A stretch of DNA of 64,000 nt from Chryseobacterium oryctis (GTDB lineage Bacteria > Bacteroidota > Bacteroidia > Flavobacteriales > Weeksellaceae): positions 1 to 64,000 of the forward strand of contig NZ_JAPDHV010000008.1 in the NCBI RefSeq assembly GCF_025971925.1. Direction: 5' to 3'. Both the position numbers and the translations under genes were made by a program. The notes beneath the pieces are model-generated. The model searched no databases, had not been told where the DNA came from, and saw only the letters and a list, made by a program, of their open reading frames with translations. Numbering within the stretch: position 1 is the first letter of the stretch; each line of letters starts with the position of its first letter. Shown here piece by piece: positions 7,573 through 16,302 of this stretch.

Positions 7573-7890
7573 ATGGATGTTATTAAAATAATTCATGTAA
7601 AAGATGAGGATAAAGGAAGATTTGTTGTATTTGTAAATGATATTGAAGCAGGATATATTAAATACGAATGGATGGAAAACGGGAACTTCAATGCTAACGG
7701 AACTCTGGTGTATGACGAGTTTAAAGGTAAAAATATCGGAAAACAACTGTATAATGCATTGATGAACTTTGCCAGAGAAGAGAATGTTGAAATTTATCCT
7801 ACTTGTCCGTTTGTAGTCAAAACAATGCTTAGAGATAAAGCGGTATATGACTTATTGGATGATGACTTCAAAAAAGAGAATGATTTATAA
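7573..7890 (+). CDS. small GNAT-type N-acetyltransferase (YjdJ-like)
   Basis: A 105-residue single-domain member of the YjdJ-like GNAT group: GYIKYEWMENGNFNANGTLVYDEFKGKNIGKQLYNALMNFAREENVEIYPTCPFV. The acetyl-CoA loop is represented by FKGKNIGKQL (residues ~55-64), and the PTCPFV string plus a C-terminal aromatic segment are typical of this short family. A second paralogue lies at 31447-31734 on the other strand. Physiological substrates of these very small acetyltransferases are unknown. It is 50 bases after the SnoaL gene and is followed by a clear terminator. Confidence 0.8.
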   Translation: MDVIKIIHVKDEDKGRFVVFVNDIEAGYIKYEWMENGNFNANGTLVYDEFKGKNIGKQLYNALMNFAREENVEIYPTCPFVVKTMLRDKAVYDLLDDDFKKENDL

Positions 7891-7932
7891 AATAACGAAA
7901 AGTTTTATAGTTATTGATTTAATTTGAAAGAG

Positions 7933-7958
7933 GCTGCATCTATTGATGTAGCTTTTTT
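7933..7958 (+). terminator. rho-independent terminator
   Basis: GCTGCATC (7933-7940) pairs with GATGTAGC (7945-7952, one G-T pair) and is followed by six T. It ends the acetyltransferase transcript. Confidence 0.75.
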
Positions 7959-8192
7959 AATATTTTCATTACTATCATAAAGTCAATATTAAGGTTCTGA
8001 TTTTCGTTAATGAAGACAATGAAATTTCTTTTTATATAGATTCAAAATTAGTAAATTATAACAGTCTGCATAAGGAAATTTTCAAAAAAAACACGATATT
8101 TGTAGCTCGAAAAATTCAAATAAAATTTTCAAAATAGATGAAATGAAACCGAAAGGTTCCATCTGTCCTAAAAAATAAATAGAAATTATCAG
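7959..8192 (+). promoter_or_regulatory. noncoding leader region of pheT with a GNRA-capped stem-loop
   Basis: No gene of normal length is seen. AGATG (8136-8140) pairs with CATCT (8160-8164), and inside it AACC pairs with GGTT around a GAAA tetraloop (8151-8154). GATATTTG (8095-8102) is a one-mismatch -7 box, giving a leader of roughly 85 bases. The stem overlaps a tiny open frame (8143-8178, MKPKGSICPKK) without Phe codons, so a classical Phe attenuator is not supported. Confidence 0.3.
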
Positions 8193-10595
8193 ATGAAAAT
8201 ATCAAACAACTGGCTTAAAGATTATATCAAAACGGAATTAAAAACTGAAAAAATTGGTGAATTCCTTACTGACATTGGTCTTGAGGTTGAAGGGATAGAG
8301 AAATTTGAAAGCGTAAAAGGAAGTTTGGAGGGTATTGTGGTAGGTAAAGTTTTAACTTGTGAAAAACATCCGAATGCTGACAAATTAAAGAAAACAACAG
8401 TAGATGTAGGTAACGGAAAAGTGTTGAATATTGTTTGTGGAGCTCCTAATGTTGAGGTTGGGCAAACTGTTCCTGTTGCAGTTGTTGGTACTAAAATTTA
8501 CGATAAAACCGGAAACTTTTTTGAAATCAAAGAAGCAAAAATAAGAGGAGAAGTTTCTCAGGGAATGATTTGTGCCGAAGATGAGCTTGGTTTAAGTGAT
8601 GATCACGGAGGAATCATGGTTCTTGATGATGAAAAATATGAAGTTGGGAAAAATTTTGCAGATTATTTTGAATTATCAAACGATGAGGTTTTTGAAATTG
8701 GCTTAACGCCGAACAGAACCGATGCAATGTCTCATTACGGTGTTGCAAGAGATTTATATGCTTACCTTTCAACAAATCAGCAAAAATCTGAATTTGAAAA
8801 AATTTCTTCTGAAGCTTTAAATAATGAAGGTTCTCATGATTTTTCTTTAGAAGTTGAGGATGCTGAATTAGCTCCAAGATATATCGGTGCTGTCATTGAA
8901 AATGTGAATGTTGCCGATTCACCAACCTGGTTGAAAGACAGATTAAAAGCAATTGGTTTAAGCCCGATTAATAATGTTGTGGATATTACCAATTACGTTC
9001 TTCATGGTTTAGGTCAGCCACTTCATGCTTTTGATGCAGACAAAATTGCAGATAAAAAAGTAAAAGTAGGAACTGTAAAAGAAGGTACAAAATTTACGAC
9101 TTTAGATGGTGTTGAAAGAACTTTAAATGGTTCTGAAATTATCATCAAGGACGGAAAAGATAATCCAATGTGTATTGCCGGAGTTTTCGGTGGTACCAAT
9201 TCTGGTGTTTCTAATGAAACCAAAAATATTTTCTTAGAAAGTGCTTATTTCAATCCTGTAGCGGTAAGAAAAGGAGCTAAATTCCATGGGCTGAATACTG
9301 ATGCTTCTTTCAGATTTGAGAGAGGTGTAGATCCTAATATTACAAGAACGGCAATTACTCATGCTATTAAACTGATTCAGGAAATAGCAGGTGGAAAATT
9401 GGTAGGAGAGCTATTGGAAGAGTACCCGAAGAAAATTGAAGATAATTATATAATCATTAGATTTTCTAAAATTGAGCAAATTCTGGGAACTAAAATTCAC
9501 AGAGAGAAAGTAAAAGAAATTTTAAAAGCTCTTGATATTAAGGTTTTAAATGAAATCCAGAACGGGTTTGAAATTTCAGTTCCAGCTTACAGGGCAGATG
9601 TAACCAGAGAAATCGACGTTATTGAGGAGATTTTAAGAATCTACGGTTACAATAAAATTGATGCTCCTCAAAAGATTTCCTTCACTCCTGTAAGGTTAAA
9701 TGCCGCGGATCAGGATGAATTAGAGAATAGTTGGGCAAGAACTTTACAAGCTCTAGGTTTCAATGAAGTAATGAATAATTCCTTAACATCTGTAAAAGAT
9801 GAAACTGATGCTGTGAAATTATTGAACCCTTTGAGTGGTGATCTGGCATTTATGAGAAAATCTTTGATGGAAGGTCTTCTTCAGAATGCAATCTACAATA
9901 TCAATAGAAAAAATCAGGATATCAAATTCTTTGAATTCGGGAAAATTTATCATAAAAGAGATAAATACGAAGAAAGAAAACAATTGGCTATATTGATTTC
10001 AGGAAGAGATGTTGCTGAAAACTGGTTGCAACCAAAATCTGTAACAAATTTTTATAATTTAAAGGCTTATGTAAAGGTTTTATTAGAAAGATTATCGATT
10101 GATTATAAAGAGGTTGCATTAACGGATGAGAGATTCTCTGATGCTTTAATATATGAAGCTGACGGAAAGGCTTTAGTGAGAATAGGTAAAGTTGCTCCTC
10201 AAATATTAAAAGATTTTGATATTGATCAAGAGTGTTTTTATGCTGAAATTGAATTAGAATTGGCTCAGCAATTACGTTCTAATAATGAATTGAAATTCAA
10301 AGATATTCCTAAGTTTAACAAAATTAGAAGAGATTTGGCTTTATTAATTGATAAGGATGTTAACTACCAGGATTTGTATCAAACAGCTAAGAAGAATAAA
10401 TCTCCTTTCATTAAAAATATCAATTTATTTGATGTTTATGAAGGGAAAAATCTTCCTGAAGGTAAGAAATCTTATGCAATGAGTTTTGAGCTTTTAAATG
10501 AAGAAAAAACACTTGAGGAGAAGGAAATTGCGACGGTTATGGATTCTTTGATTAAATCTTTCCAAAAAGAATTTAATGCTGAATTGAGAGGATAA
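8193..10595 (+). CDS. pheT: phenylalanine--tRNA ligase subunit beta
   Basis: An 800-residue protein of the usual bacterial PheT length, starting MKISNNWLKDYI. Domains in order: the tRNA-binding OB fold (~40-150, GIVVGKVLTCEKHPNADKL and VCGAPNV), the B3/4 editing domain (~215-390, with NNVVDITNYVLHGLGQPLHAFD), the B5 domain (~400-475), the catalytic-like core (from ~490), and the anticodon-binding FDX-ACB domain at the end (FKDIPKFNKIRRDLALLID). It pairs with PheS, which is not in this window, to charge tRNA-Phe in the cytoplasm. It has a long leader and a strong terminator, consistent with a single-gene transcript. Confidence 0.97.
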   Translation: MKISNNWLKDYIKTELKTEKIGEFLTDIGLEVEGIEKFESVKGSLEGIVVGKVLTCEKHPNADKLKKTTVDVGNGKVLNIVCGAPNVEVGQTVPVAVVGTKIYDKTGNFFEIKEAKIRGEVSQGMICAEDELGLSDDHGGIMVLDDEKYEVGKNFADYFELSNDEVFEIGLTPNRTDAMSHYGVARDLYAYLSTNQQKSEFEKISSEALNNEGSHDFSLEVEDAELAPRYIGAVIENVNVADSPTWLKDRLKAIGLSPINNVVDITNYVLHGLGQPLHAFDADKIADKKVKVGTVKEGTKFTTLDGVERTLNGSEIIIKDGKDNPMCIAGVFGGTNSGVSNETKNIFLESAYFNPVAVRKGAKFHGLNTDASFRFERGVDPNITRTAITHAIKLIQEIAGGKLVGELLEEYPKKIEDNYIIIRFSKIEQILGTKIHREKVKEILKALDIKVLNEIQNGFEISVPAYRADVTREIDVIEEILRIYGYNKIDAPQKISFTPVRLNAADQDELENSWARTLQALGFNEVMNNSLTSVKDETDAVKLLNPLSGDLAFMRKSLMEGLLQNAIYNINRKNQDIKFFEFGKIYHKRDKYEERKQLAILISGRDVAENWLQPKSVTNFYNLKAYVKVLLERLSIDYKEVALTDERFSDALIYEADGKALVRIGKVAPQILKDFDIDQECFYAEIELELAQQLRSNNELKFKDIPKFNKIRRDLALLIDKDVNYQDLYQTAKKNKSPFIKNINLFDVYEGKNLPEGKKSYAMSFELLNEEKTLEEKEIATVMDSLIKSFQKEFNAELRG

Positions 10596-10620
10596 TTAAA
10601 AAAATAAATATAACTATAGA

Positions 10621-10645
10621 AACGGACTGAAAAGTCCGTTTTTTG
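10621..10645 (+). terminator. rho-independent terminator after pheT
   Basis: AACGGACT, a GAAA loop, AGTCCGTT and a T-run: a perfect 8-bp stem 25 bases after the pheT stop. Confidence 0.85.
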
Positions 10646-10731
10646 TTTAAAAGCTAAAAAATGAAATAGTAAAATGGGTGTTAAAGAGTATTAAAAATGC
10701 TTTGAAAATCGGTCAAATAATAATATTTGCG

Positions 10732-10739
10732 TAAATTTG
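10732..10739 (+). promoter_or_regulatory. -7 promoter box TAAATTTG
   Basis: Exact TAnnTTTG match 21 bases before the ATG at 10761. A TTG codon that would extend the reading frame lies inside this box, which argues against the longer start. Confidence 0.55.
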
Positions 10740-10760
10740 ATTAAATCAAAAAAGAAAAAA

Positions 10761-11171
10761 ATGAAAAATCTTTTTTTAAGTATTTGTACGGCAGCAGTTT
10801 TGGTATCTTGTGGTACAATGTCTAGCCCGTCTGCATCAAAAGTTGGTAAAGCTCAACCCTCATTGGCCAATACAAAATGGACGCTGGTTGATAATGTGAA
10901 AGGTAAAATTCCGACTTTAAATATTGAAGGAGAAAAAATAAGTGGAAATGCCGGATGTAATAATTATTTCGGAACGGCGAAAGTAGATGCTTCAACAGGT
11001 GATTTTGCAGCTGGGCAAATGGGTTCTACAAGAATGGCTTGTGATAATATGAGTGTGGAACAAAACTTTTTGGATATGATGGGAAAAGCCAATAAGTATG
11101 TAGTTTCAGGAAATACATTGGAGTTGTACAAAGACAATCTCTTATTATTAAAATTCAATAAAGCTGAATAA
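10761..11171 (+). CDS. META domain lipoprotein (HslJ-like)
   Basis: A 136-residue lipoprotein. The signal peptide ends in LVSC with the lipidated Cys at residue 17, so it should be membrane-anchored in the envelope. The rest is one META domain as in HslJ: ANTKWTLVDNVKGK, then GNAGCNNYFGTAKVD and FAAGQMGSTRMAC, ending NTLELYKDNLLLLKF. The conserved C-N-N and M-A-C strings are present. META proteins are linked to heat-shock and antibiotic tolerance in other bacteria, but the molecular role is unknown. It is monocistronic, with a promoter box at 10732 and a terminator immediately downstream. Confidence 0.88.
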   Translation: MKNLFLSICTAAVLVSCGTMSSPSASKVGKAQPSLANTKWTLVDNVKGKIPTLNIEGEKISGNAGCNNYFGTAKVDASTGDFAAGQMGSTRMACDNMSVEQNFLDMMGKANKYVVSGNTLELYKDNLLLLKFNKAE

Positions 11172-11180
11172 AAAATAAAA

Positions 11181-11205
11181 GGAACTCAATTTGAGTTCCT
11201 TTTTT
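11181..11205 (+). terminator. rho-independent terminator
   Basis: GGAACTCAA (11181-11189) and TTGAGTTCC (11191-11199) form a palindrome followed by six T. Confidence 0.8.
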
Positions 11206-11220
11206 ATGTTTTTAGAGTTA

Positions 11221-11460
11221 TTAATCTTCCTCTTCTTCATCATATTTAGCCAACTCTTCGTCGCACCATTTAAACGCAGCTTCTACTACTTTTGTAGCTT
11301 CGTCAGCCATAGTTTCTTCATCGTCACCTTCCAAATCATCTAGCCACTCAACTTCTTCTTCCTCAACGTTTAAGATAAATCTTGGATATTCTGTATGTAC
11401 AACGAATAAATCCTCAGGAAATTCCGAATTATCTGCTAATAAAAACTTTGGTAATTTCAT
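11221..11460 (-). CDS. small acidic conserved protein
   Basis: A 79-residue, very acidic protein; about a third of residues are Asp or Glu, and the C-terminus is EELAKYDEEEED. The N-terminal part (MKLPKFLLADNSEFPEDLFVVHTEYPRF) is the best-conserved portion as I remember it from other flavobacteria, where the protein is annotated as hypothetical. It has no signal peptide or membrane segment. An exact -7 box lies upstream at 11485-11492 on the minus strand. The terminator at 11181-11205 is palindromic and probably serves both convergent genes. Function unknown. Confidence 0.75.
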   Translation of the reverse strand: MKLPKFLLADNSEFPEDLFVVHTEYPRFILNVEEEEVEWLDDLEGDDEETMADEATKVVEAAFKWCDEELAKYDEEEED

Positions 11461-11484
11461 TTTTCTAATGTTTTAACTTTGAAC

Positions 11485-11492
11485 CAAAGATA
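11485..11492 (-). promoter_or_regulatory. -7 promoter box TATCTTTG (minus strand)
   Basis: The plus-strand sequence CAAAGATA reads TATCTTTG on the minus strand, 24 bases upstream of the ATG of the acidic protein. Confidence 0.55.
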
Positions 11493-11498
11493 ATAAAA

Positions 11499-12815
11499 TT
11501 ATTGATATTTGTTCTTGTCAATCTTGATTTTTTGCAAAACTTTATATTGGGTGAGCGTTGTTTTTTGTAAACTGTCTTTGGGCTTAAAAGTTATTCTGAC
11601 TTGGGGATTTATTGTGCTTATCAATTCGGCAATCTGTATTTTATCAAGGTCTTCTTCTTTTTCCAGATAAAATTTTAAAGGAACTTTGTCTAAGTTTTCA
11701 GATTGTAAAAATTCGGTCATGATTTTTCTGTTTTCGAGGTAATTTCCTTTTGATAACCAAGTGAAAACCAAGCCTGTTATTAAGCTCAAAAATCCTATTG
11801 CATATACTTTTATATCAAAAATTTGGAATAATTTATTGAAATACACCAACCAAATAGGAAAACTGAATGGAGCAATTAATCGATAGTCAATAGCATTTAC
11901 AGAATAAAAATACTGAACAAAATAAGAACAAATGATACCAGAAACCCCGATTGTAATAAAAAAGGATTCTACTTCTGTCAGTTTTTTTCTTATAAAAAGG
12001 AAAATCATTAAAAGAATATTTAAAAATCCGATTCCGTATATTCCATAATTGATAATTCCACCTGCTGGATTGGCAATATGAACAAAAGGATTGAAAGAGG
12101 TGCACATTCCTTGGAAAAACTCAACCAATAATTTGGGAGTGGAATGTAATCCAATATTTAAAAATTGGTCAACATAGCTTTCATTAAAATAATCAATAAA
12201 AATGAATTTATATAAGACTATAAAAATAAATCCTACTATCCCTGAAATGATGAAACTTGATGAAAATTTTCTTTTCCAAAACAGCAGACCAAAAAGTCCG
12301 GTTCCGCCAACAATAAATAACCCGCTATACCTGATGTTATAAATGGCAATCAGACTTAAAGAGAGATACAATATACCTTCCCATTTTCCGATTTTATCTT
12401 TAATGACAAGCATTGCAGAATACAATAAGAGCAGAACGAAAGGTAATGTAAGAGCCTCACTCATTGTATAAGAATAAATGGAAAGAAAGCTGAATAAAGC
12501 ACTTAAAACAATAGATTCTTTGTAATAAAATTTCTTCTTCCAGGTGAAGAAAACAATAAACAGGAAAGCTAAAATTCCAATAACCTTACTGCTCCAGAAT
12601 TCATCCAATCCAAAAAAAGTGAAAAACTTTATAGCTGCAGGATATCCTAAAGGTGTTGTGGTATTATCAATTTCAGGTAATCCATGAGCAAACCTCATGT
12701 ATCTTATAGAATCGGGGTTTGTTCGTCCTTTTTCGTTAAGCAAAAAACGTAAAATGGTCATCACTAAAGTAATGATGACCATTGATATTTGAATATATTT
12801 TTCTTTAAATCTCAT
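11499..12815 (-). CDS. polytopic membrane protein, possibly GT-C-type glycosyltransferase
   Basis: A 438-residue integral membrane protein with about ten hydrophobic spans from residue 8 to ~360 and a soluble C-terminal tail (~380-438). Between spans 1 and 2 is an extracytoplasmic loop with NPDSIRYMRFAHGLPE and TTPLGYPAAIKF. The acidic residue and the GYP string resemble the first loop of GT-C/ArnT-like glycosyltransferases that use lipid-linked sugar donors. I would annotate it only as a membrane protein. It is 62 bases downstream of the 3-hydroxyacyl-CoA dehydrogenase gene on the same strand and may be co-transcribed with it. Confidence 0.65.
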   Translation of the reverse strand: MRFKEKYIQISMVIITLVMTILRFLLNEKGRTNPDSIRYMRFAHGLPEIDNTTTPLGYPAAIKFFTFFGLDEFWSSKVIGILAFLFIVFFTWKKKFYYKESIVLSALFSFLSIYSYTMSEALTLPFVLLLLYSAMLVIKDKIGKWEGILYLSLSLIAIYNIRYSGLFIVGGTGLFGLLFWKRKFSSSFIISGIVGFIFIVLYKFIFIDYFNESYVDQFLNIGLHSTPKLLVEFFQGMCTSFNPFVHIANPAGGIINYGIYGIGFLNILLMIFLFIRKKLTEVESFFITIGVSGIICSYFVQYFYSVNAIDYRLIAPFSFPIWLVYFNKLFQIFDIKVYAIGFLSLITGLVFTWLSKGNYLENRKIMTEFLQSENLDKVPLKFYLEKEEDLDKIQIAELISTINPQVRITFKPKDSLQKTTLTQYKVLQKIKIDKNKYQ

Positions 12816-12877
12816 TAAAGTTGTAGTTATTGATTACAAAATTATAATTTATAACTCACAACTCATAATTTGTAGAT

Positions 12878-13771
12878 TTATTTTGAAAACATTTTTGCAA
12901 CTTTTTCAGCTTTTTTACTTTCAGAGTAGTCGTAGAAACCTTCTCCTGATTTTACCCCTAATTTTCCTGCCATTACCATGTTTACCAATAATGGATTTGG
13001 AGCATATTTAGGATTTTTGAATCCGTCATACATTACGTTCAAGATGGCTAAACAAACATCAAGACCAATGAAATCCGCCAATTGAAGTGGTCCCATTGGA
13101 TGAGCCATACCTAATTTCATTACCGTATCAATTTCTTCTACTCCTGCAACACCATTGTAAAGAGTTTCGATAGATTCGTTAATCATTGGCATTAAAATTC
13201 TGTTTGCCACAAAACCAGGATAATCGTCTACTTCTACAGGAACTTTTCCTAAAGTTTTACTCATTTCATATATCGCATCAAAAGTTTCTTTTGAAGTAGA
13301 GTAGCCTTTGATGATTTCTACCAATTTCATGATTGGCACAGGATTCATAAAGTGCATTCCGATTACTTTATCTGCTCTTTTTGTAGCAGCTGCAATTTTT
13401 GTAATAGAAATTGAAGAAGTATTGGTTGCCAAAATACAGTTTGCAGGTGCGAACTCATCCATCTGACCAAAGATTTTTAATTTTAAATCCTGATTTTCTG
13501 TTGCTGCTTCTACAATTAGATCTGCGTTTCCTACAGCATTTTTAAGCTCTGTAAAAGTGGTAATATTTCCTAATGTTTCAGCTTTTTGTTCTTCTGTAAG
13601 GTTTCCCTTTGCAATTATTCTGTCAAGGTTCGTAGTAATGGTTTTCAATCCTCTGTCTAAAGCATCTTGAGATACATCTACCAAGTTTACTTTAAATCCG
13701 CTTTGTGCGAAAGTGTGTGCAATACCATTTCCCATGGTTCCCGCTCCGATAACTACAATGTTTTTGATCAT
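12878..13771 (-). CDS. 3-hydroxyacyl-CoA (3-hydroxybutyryl-CoA) dehydrogenase
   Basis: A 297-residue protein, the normal size of stand-alone FadB-N-type dehydrogenases such as Hbd/PaaH. The NAD loop GAGTMGNGIAH is at residues 9-19. The catalytic His lies in GMHFMNPVPIMKLVEII and the C-terminal domain starts near DDYPGFVANRILMPMINE. It oxidises L-3-hydroxyacyl-CoA to the 3-ketoacyl form with NAD in fatty-acid or phenylacetate-type degradation, in the cytosol. It lies 20 bases after a small secreted protein gene and downstream of the beta-lactamase on one strand, but no other beta-oxidation gene is nearby. Confidence 0.93.
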   Translation of the reverse strand: MIKNIVVIGAGTMGNGIAHTFAQSGFKVNLVDVSQDALDRGLKTITTNLDRIIAKGNLTEEQKAETLGNITTFTELKNAVGNADLIVEAATENQDLKLKIFGQMDEFAPANCILATNTSSISITKIAAATKRADKVIGMHFMNPVPIMKLVEIIKGYSTSKETFDAIYEMSKTLGKVPVEVDDYPGFVANRILMPMINESIETLYNGVAGVEEIDTVMKLGMAHPMGPLQLADFIGLDVCLAILNVMYDGFKNPKYAPNPLLVNMVMAGKLGVKSGEGFYDYSESKKAEKVAKMFSK

Positions 13772-13791
13772 TTTTCCTTATTTAATTTAAA

Positions 13792-14202
13792 TTATTTTTT
13801 ATAGATAGTTAAGTTTCTTGTATTAGCTAAATCTTGTTTGGTTACAGGAGCTGTTTCCTCAAAATTTACAGTACCATCTTTGCTCGGATTTCTTTTTGAA
13901 TTTTGAGTAAGAATCACTTTTTGAAGCCCTTTTATAAATGCAGATTTTTTAGTTTTTGAAAAGTTATCAGTGCTAATATATAGATTGAATTCCCCCTCTC
14001 TTCCAAGTCCGGATTGAATTAAAACCTCAATAGGTTTTATTTTATTTTTTTTCTGAAACTGATTGATATAGTTTATTACCGGGTCTGGTGATAATGTTCC
14101 ACAACACATGCTTGAATAACTAATTTCCAAATAATTTTGTCCTTTTTGAGCAAATGAAAAGGTGAAACAAAATATAGTGAAGGTTAATAATATCTTTTTC
14201 AT
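13792..14202 (-). CDS. small secreted hypothetical protein
   Basis: A 136-residue protein with a signal peptide ending FSFAQ. The mature part has a Cys pair in SYSSMCCGTLSPDP and a basic C-terminal half. I do not recognise a family. It lies between the beta-lactamase (41-base gap) and the acyl-CoA dehydrogenase gene (20-base gap), all on the minus strand, so the three probably share a transcript. The product should be periplasmic. No functional link to the neighbours can be read from the sequence. Confidence 0.65.
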   Translation of the reverse strand: MKKILLTFTIFCFTFSFAQKGQNYLEISYSSMCCGTLSPDPVINYINQFQKKNKIKPIEVLIQSGLGREGEFNLYISTDNFSKTKKSAFIKGLQKVILTQNSKRNPSKDGTVNFEETAPVTKQDLANTRNLTIYKK

Positions 14203-14243
14203 GATAGGTTTTAATTTCAGTCTTTAAAATTAAGATTTAAATT

Positions 14244-15116
14244 TTATTTATTAAAATAATCCCAGACAACCTTTGAAATGTCGGATATCATTCTGCAATT
14301 TACAGCTTCAGCTTCAGTAGAATTGTTTACAAATACAACTATTGAATAATGTTTGCCATTTGGAAGAGTTACTATTCCTGAGTCGTTTTCAGCTATGGTT
14401 AAATTTTTTACTTTGCCTGAAGACCCAGTTTTGTGAGCAATAGACTCTTTAGGCAATTGTTCCTTTAGTTTATTTATTCCTGTTGATGTTTTCAACATGA
14501 TGTTGTACAAATAATCAGTAGATTTTTTTGATAAAATCTTGTTATTGTAAAAATTATAATAAAGTAAACTCAAAGAATTGGTAGTGGTATAATTTTCATA
14601 CAAAAATTTTGCACCTTTATGCATTTGTTCTTCATTGTTTTTAATCTGAAAATCTTTCACTTTTTTACTATTCATAAATTTCTGAACAGTTTGTGTGCCT
14701 CCAATTAATCTCAATAAAATATCACAACCATTATTGTCGCTCCACGCAACAGTGTAATTAATGATTTCATCTAAAGTGAGTTGAATATTTCCGTTAGGGT
14801 ATTTTTCTCGAATGGGAGACCAGGTATTTTCGAGTAAATCTTCTTTTTTTACTAAAATTTTCTGATTTAATGAAAGTTTTCCTTTATCTACAAAATCTAA
14901 AACAGCACATGCAATATGAAATTTAAAAACACTGAGCATCGGAAGTTTTTTGTCTCCGTTTTTATTGTATTTAAAACCATCTTCAAAACCTAAAACAGAA
15001 ACTCCGACAGTAGCTTGTTTATCTTTAATAATTGAACTTATTTTTTCGTCTAAAACAGAATTTTGAGCAAAAATGTACCCAGATATCAACATCAAAATAA
15101 GTCCTAATTTTTTCAT
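14244..15116 (-). CDS. bla: class A beta-lactamase (PER/CGA/CME/CIA-like group)
   Basis: A 290-residue periplasmic serine beta-lactamase with a signal peptide ending IFAQ. All active-site elements are present: S62-V-F-K65 (SxxK), S126-D-N (SDN loop), the omega-loop glutamates E162/E163 in NEEQMHKG, and K229-T-G. The omega-loop wording and total length match the extended-spectrum subgroup that includes PER and the chromosomal enzymes of Chryseobacterium and Elizabethkingia. It would hydrolyse penicillins and probably cephalosporins. No transposase or integron integrase is adjacent, so it looks intrinsic. A stem-loop separates it from the upstream dehydrogenase gene. No AmpR-type regulator is seen. 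Confidence 0.93.
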   Translation of the reverse strand: MKKLGLILMLISGYIFAQNSVLDEKISSIIKDKQATVGVSVLGFEDGFKYNKNGDKKLPMLSVFKFHIACAVLDFVDKGKLSLNQKILVKKEDLLENTWSPIREKYPNGNIQLTLDEIINYTVAWSDNNGCDILLRLIGGTQTVQKFMNSKKVKDFQIKNNEEQMHKGAKFLYENYTTTNSLSLLYYNFYNNKILSKKSTDYLYNIMLKTSTGINKLKEQLPKESIAHKTGSSGKVKNLTIAENDSGIVTLPNGKHYSIVVFVNNSTEAEAVNCRMISDISKVVWDYFNK

Positions 15117-15134
15117 AATCGTAAGTTTATAAAT

Positions 15135-15163
15135 AAGTCCCTTTTACAATCTAAAAGGGACTT
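15135..15163 (-). terminator. stem-loop, probable terminator of the Gfo/Idh/MocA gene
   Basis: AAGTCCCTTTT (15135-15145) and AAAAGGGACTT (15153-15163) form a perfect 11-bp stem with a 7-base loop between two minus-strand genes. The following T-tract is weak, so it may only attenuate transcription into bla. Confidence 0.55.
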
Positions 15164-15213
15164 GCAATTTAAATTATTTCTTAGTTTGTTTAAATTATAT
15201 TTTTGAATTTTCT

Positions 15214-16176
15214 TCAGCTAATCAGTTTCATAATCTCCAAAGCTACTTTTAATGCTTCCGTTCCATCTGCCAAAGAAACTTCTACATGCTTATCTTCTGT
15301 AATTGAATCAGCAAAAGAATTCAATTCATCTAAAATAGCATTATTGGGCTGAATATTAGGGTATTCAAATAAGATTTGGTTCTTTTCACCTTCGGCATTT
15401 TCAATAATCATATCAAATGGAGTAGGATTTTCAGGAGCATCTTTCATTCTGATAACTTCTGCTTTTTTCTCTAAGAAATTAACAGAAATATAGGCGTCTT
15501 TCTGGAAGAAACGGCTTTTTCTCATTGCTTTCATCGAAATTCTGGAAGTAGTAAGATTAGCAACACAACCGTTTTCAAATTCAATTCTTGCATTCGCTAT
15601 ATCAGGTGTTTTACTTACTACACAAACACCACTTGCGTGAATGTTTTTAACAGCAGATTTTGCGATACTTAATAAAATATCCAGGTCATGAATCATTAAA
15701 TCTAAAACAACAGAAACATCTGTTCCACGAGGATTAAACTCTGCCAACCTATGGATTTCGATGAACATCGGGTTTTTGATGTATTCTTTAGTTGCAATAA
15801 ATGCCGGATTGTATCTTTCAACGTGTCCAACTTGTGCTTTAATACCTTTTTCCTGACATTTTTGAAGGATTTCTTCAGCCTGTTCAAGAGTTTGGGTTAC
15901 AGGTTTTTCAATGAAAAAATGAAGCCCTTTTTCAATTGCTTTTAATGCGTAATCATAATGATAAATTGTAGGAGTTACGATATCCAGCATATCGATTTGC
16001 TCTAATAATTCATCAAAATTTTCAAAATATTTATATCCGAATTCAGCCTCTAGCTTTTTTCCGTTTTCTACATCTTTGTCATGGAAGCCTACAAAATCGT
16101 ACTTATCTGATTGATTTAGAAGTTTTAAGTGTATTTTTCCTAAATGTCCGGCACCTACCAAACCTGCTTTTAACAT
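15214..16176 (-). CDS. Gfo/Idh/MocA family oxidoreductase
   Basis: A 320-residue NAD(P)-dependent dehydrogenase. The Rossmann loop GLVGAGHLGKIH lies at the N-terminus, FIEKPVTQTLEQAEE carries the EKP motif, and VGHVERYNPAF gives the family HxxRxxP-like helix. The frame is open 49 codons further upstream (to 16323), but that extension would overlap the divergent pcm gene and its promoter. ATG at 16176 is therefore chosen; it begins two residues before the first beta strand. Family members act on sugars and cyclitols; the substrate is not predictable. It is monocistronic, with a near-consensus -7 box (TATCTTTA on the minus strand, 16195-16202). Confidence 0.88.
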   Translation of the reverse strand: MLKAGLVGAGHLGKIHLKLLNQSDKYDFVGFHDKDVENGKKLEAEFGYKYFENFDELLEQIDMLDIVTPTIYHYDYALKAIEKGLHFFIEKPVTQTLEQAEEILQKCQEKGIKAQVGHVERYNPAFIATKEYIKNPMFIEIHRLAEFNPRGTDVSVVLDLMIHDLDILLSIAKSAVKNIHASGVCVVSKTPDIANARIEFENGCVANLTTSRISMKAMRKSRFFQKDAYISVNFLEKKAEVIRMKDAPENPTPFDMIIENAEGEKNQILFEYPNIQPNNAILDELNSFADSITEDKHVEVSLADGTEALKVALEIMKLIS

Positions 16177-16290
16177 AGCTTTATTAAATTTTTGTAAAGA
16201 TAATAAAGAAGTTAGATTTAGGATATCAGAAGAGAGTTTTTTTGTGGATAAATCTTTTTCCGAATATTTAAGATATAATCTGCAAATTCT

Positions 16291-16298
16291 TATTTTTG
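16291..16298 (+). promoter_or_regulatory. -7 promoter box TATTTTTG directly abutting the pcm start
   Basis: Exact TAnnTTTG match ending only 4 bases before the ATG at 16303. The expected transcription start would fall on or next to the start codon, implying a leaderless mRNA. Confidence 0.55.
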
Positions 16299-16302
16299 TG
16301 GC

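Noticed and set aside
8143..8178. Eleven-residue frame MKPKGSICPKK before pheT as an attenuator peptide
   Set aside because: It has no Phe codons and no alternative terminator hairpin follows; kept only as part of the leader description.
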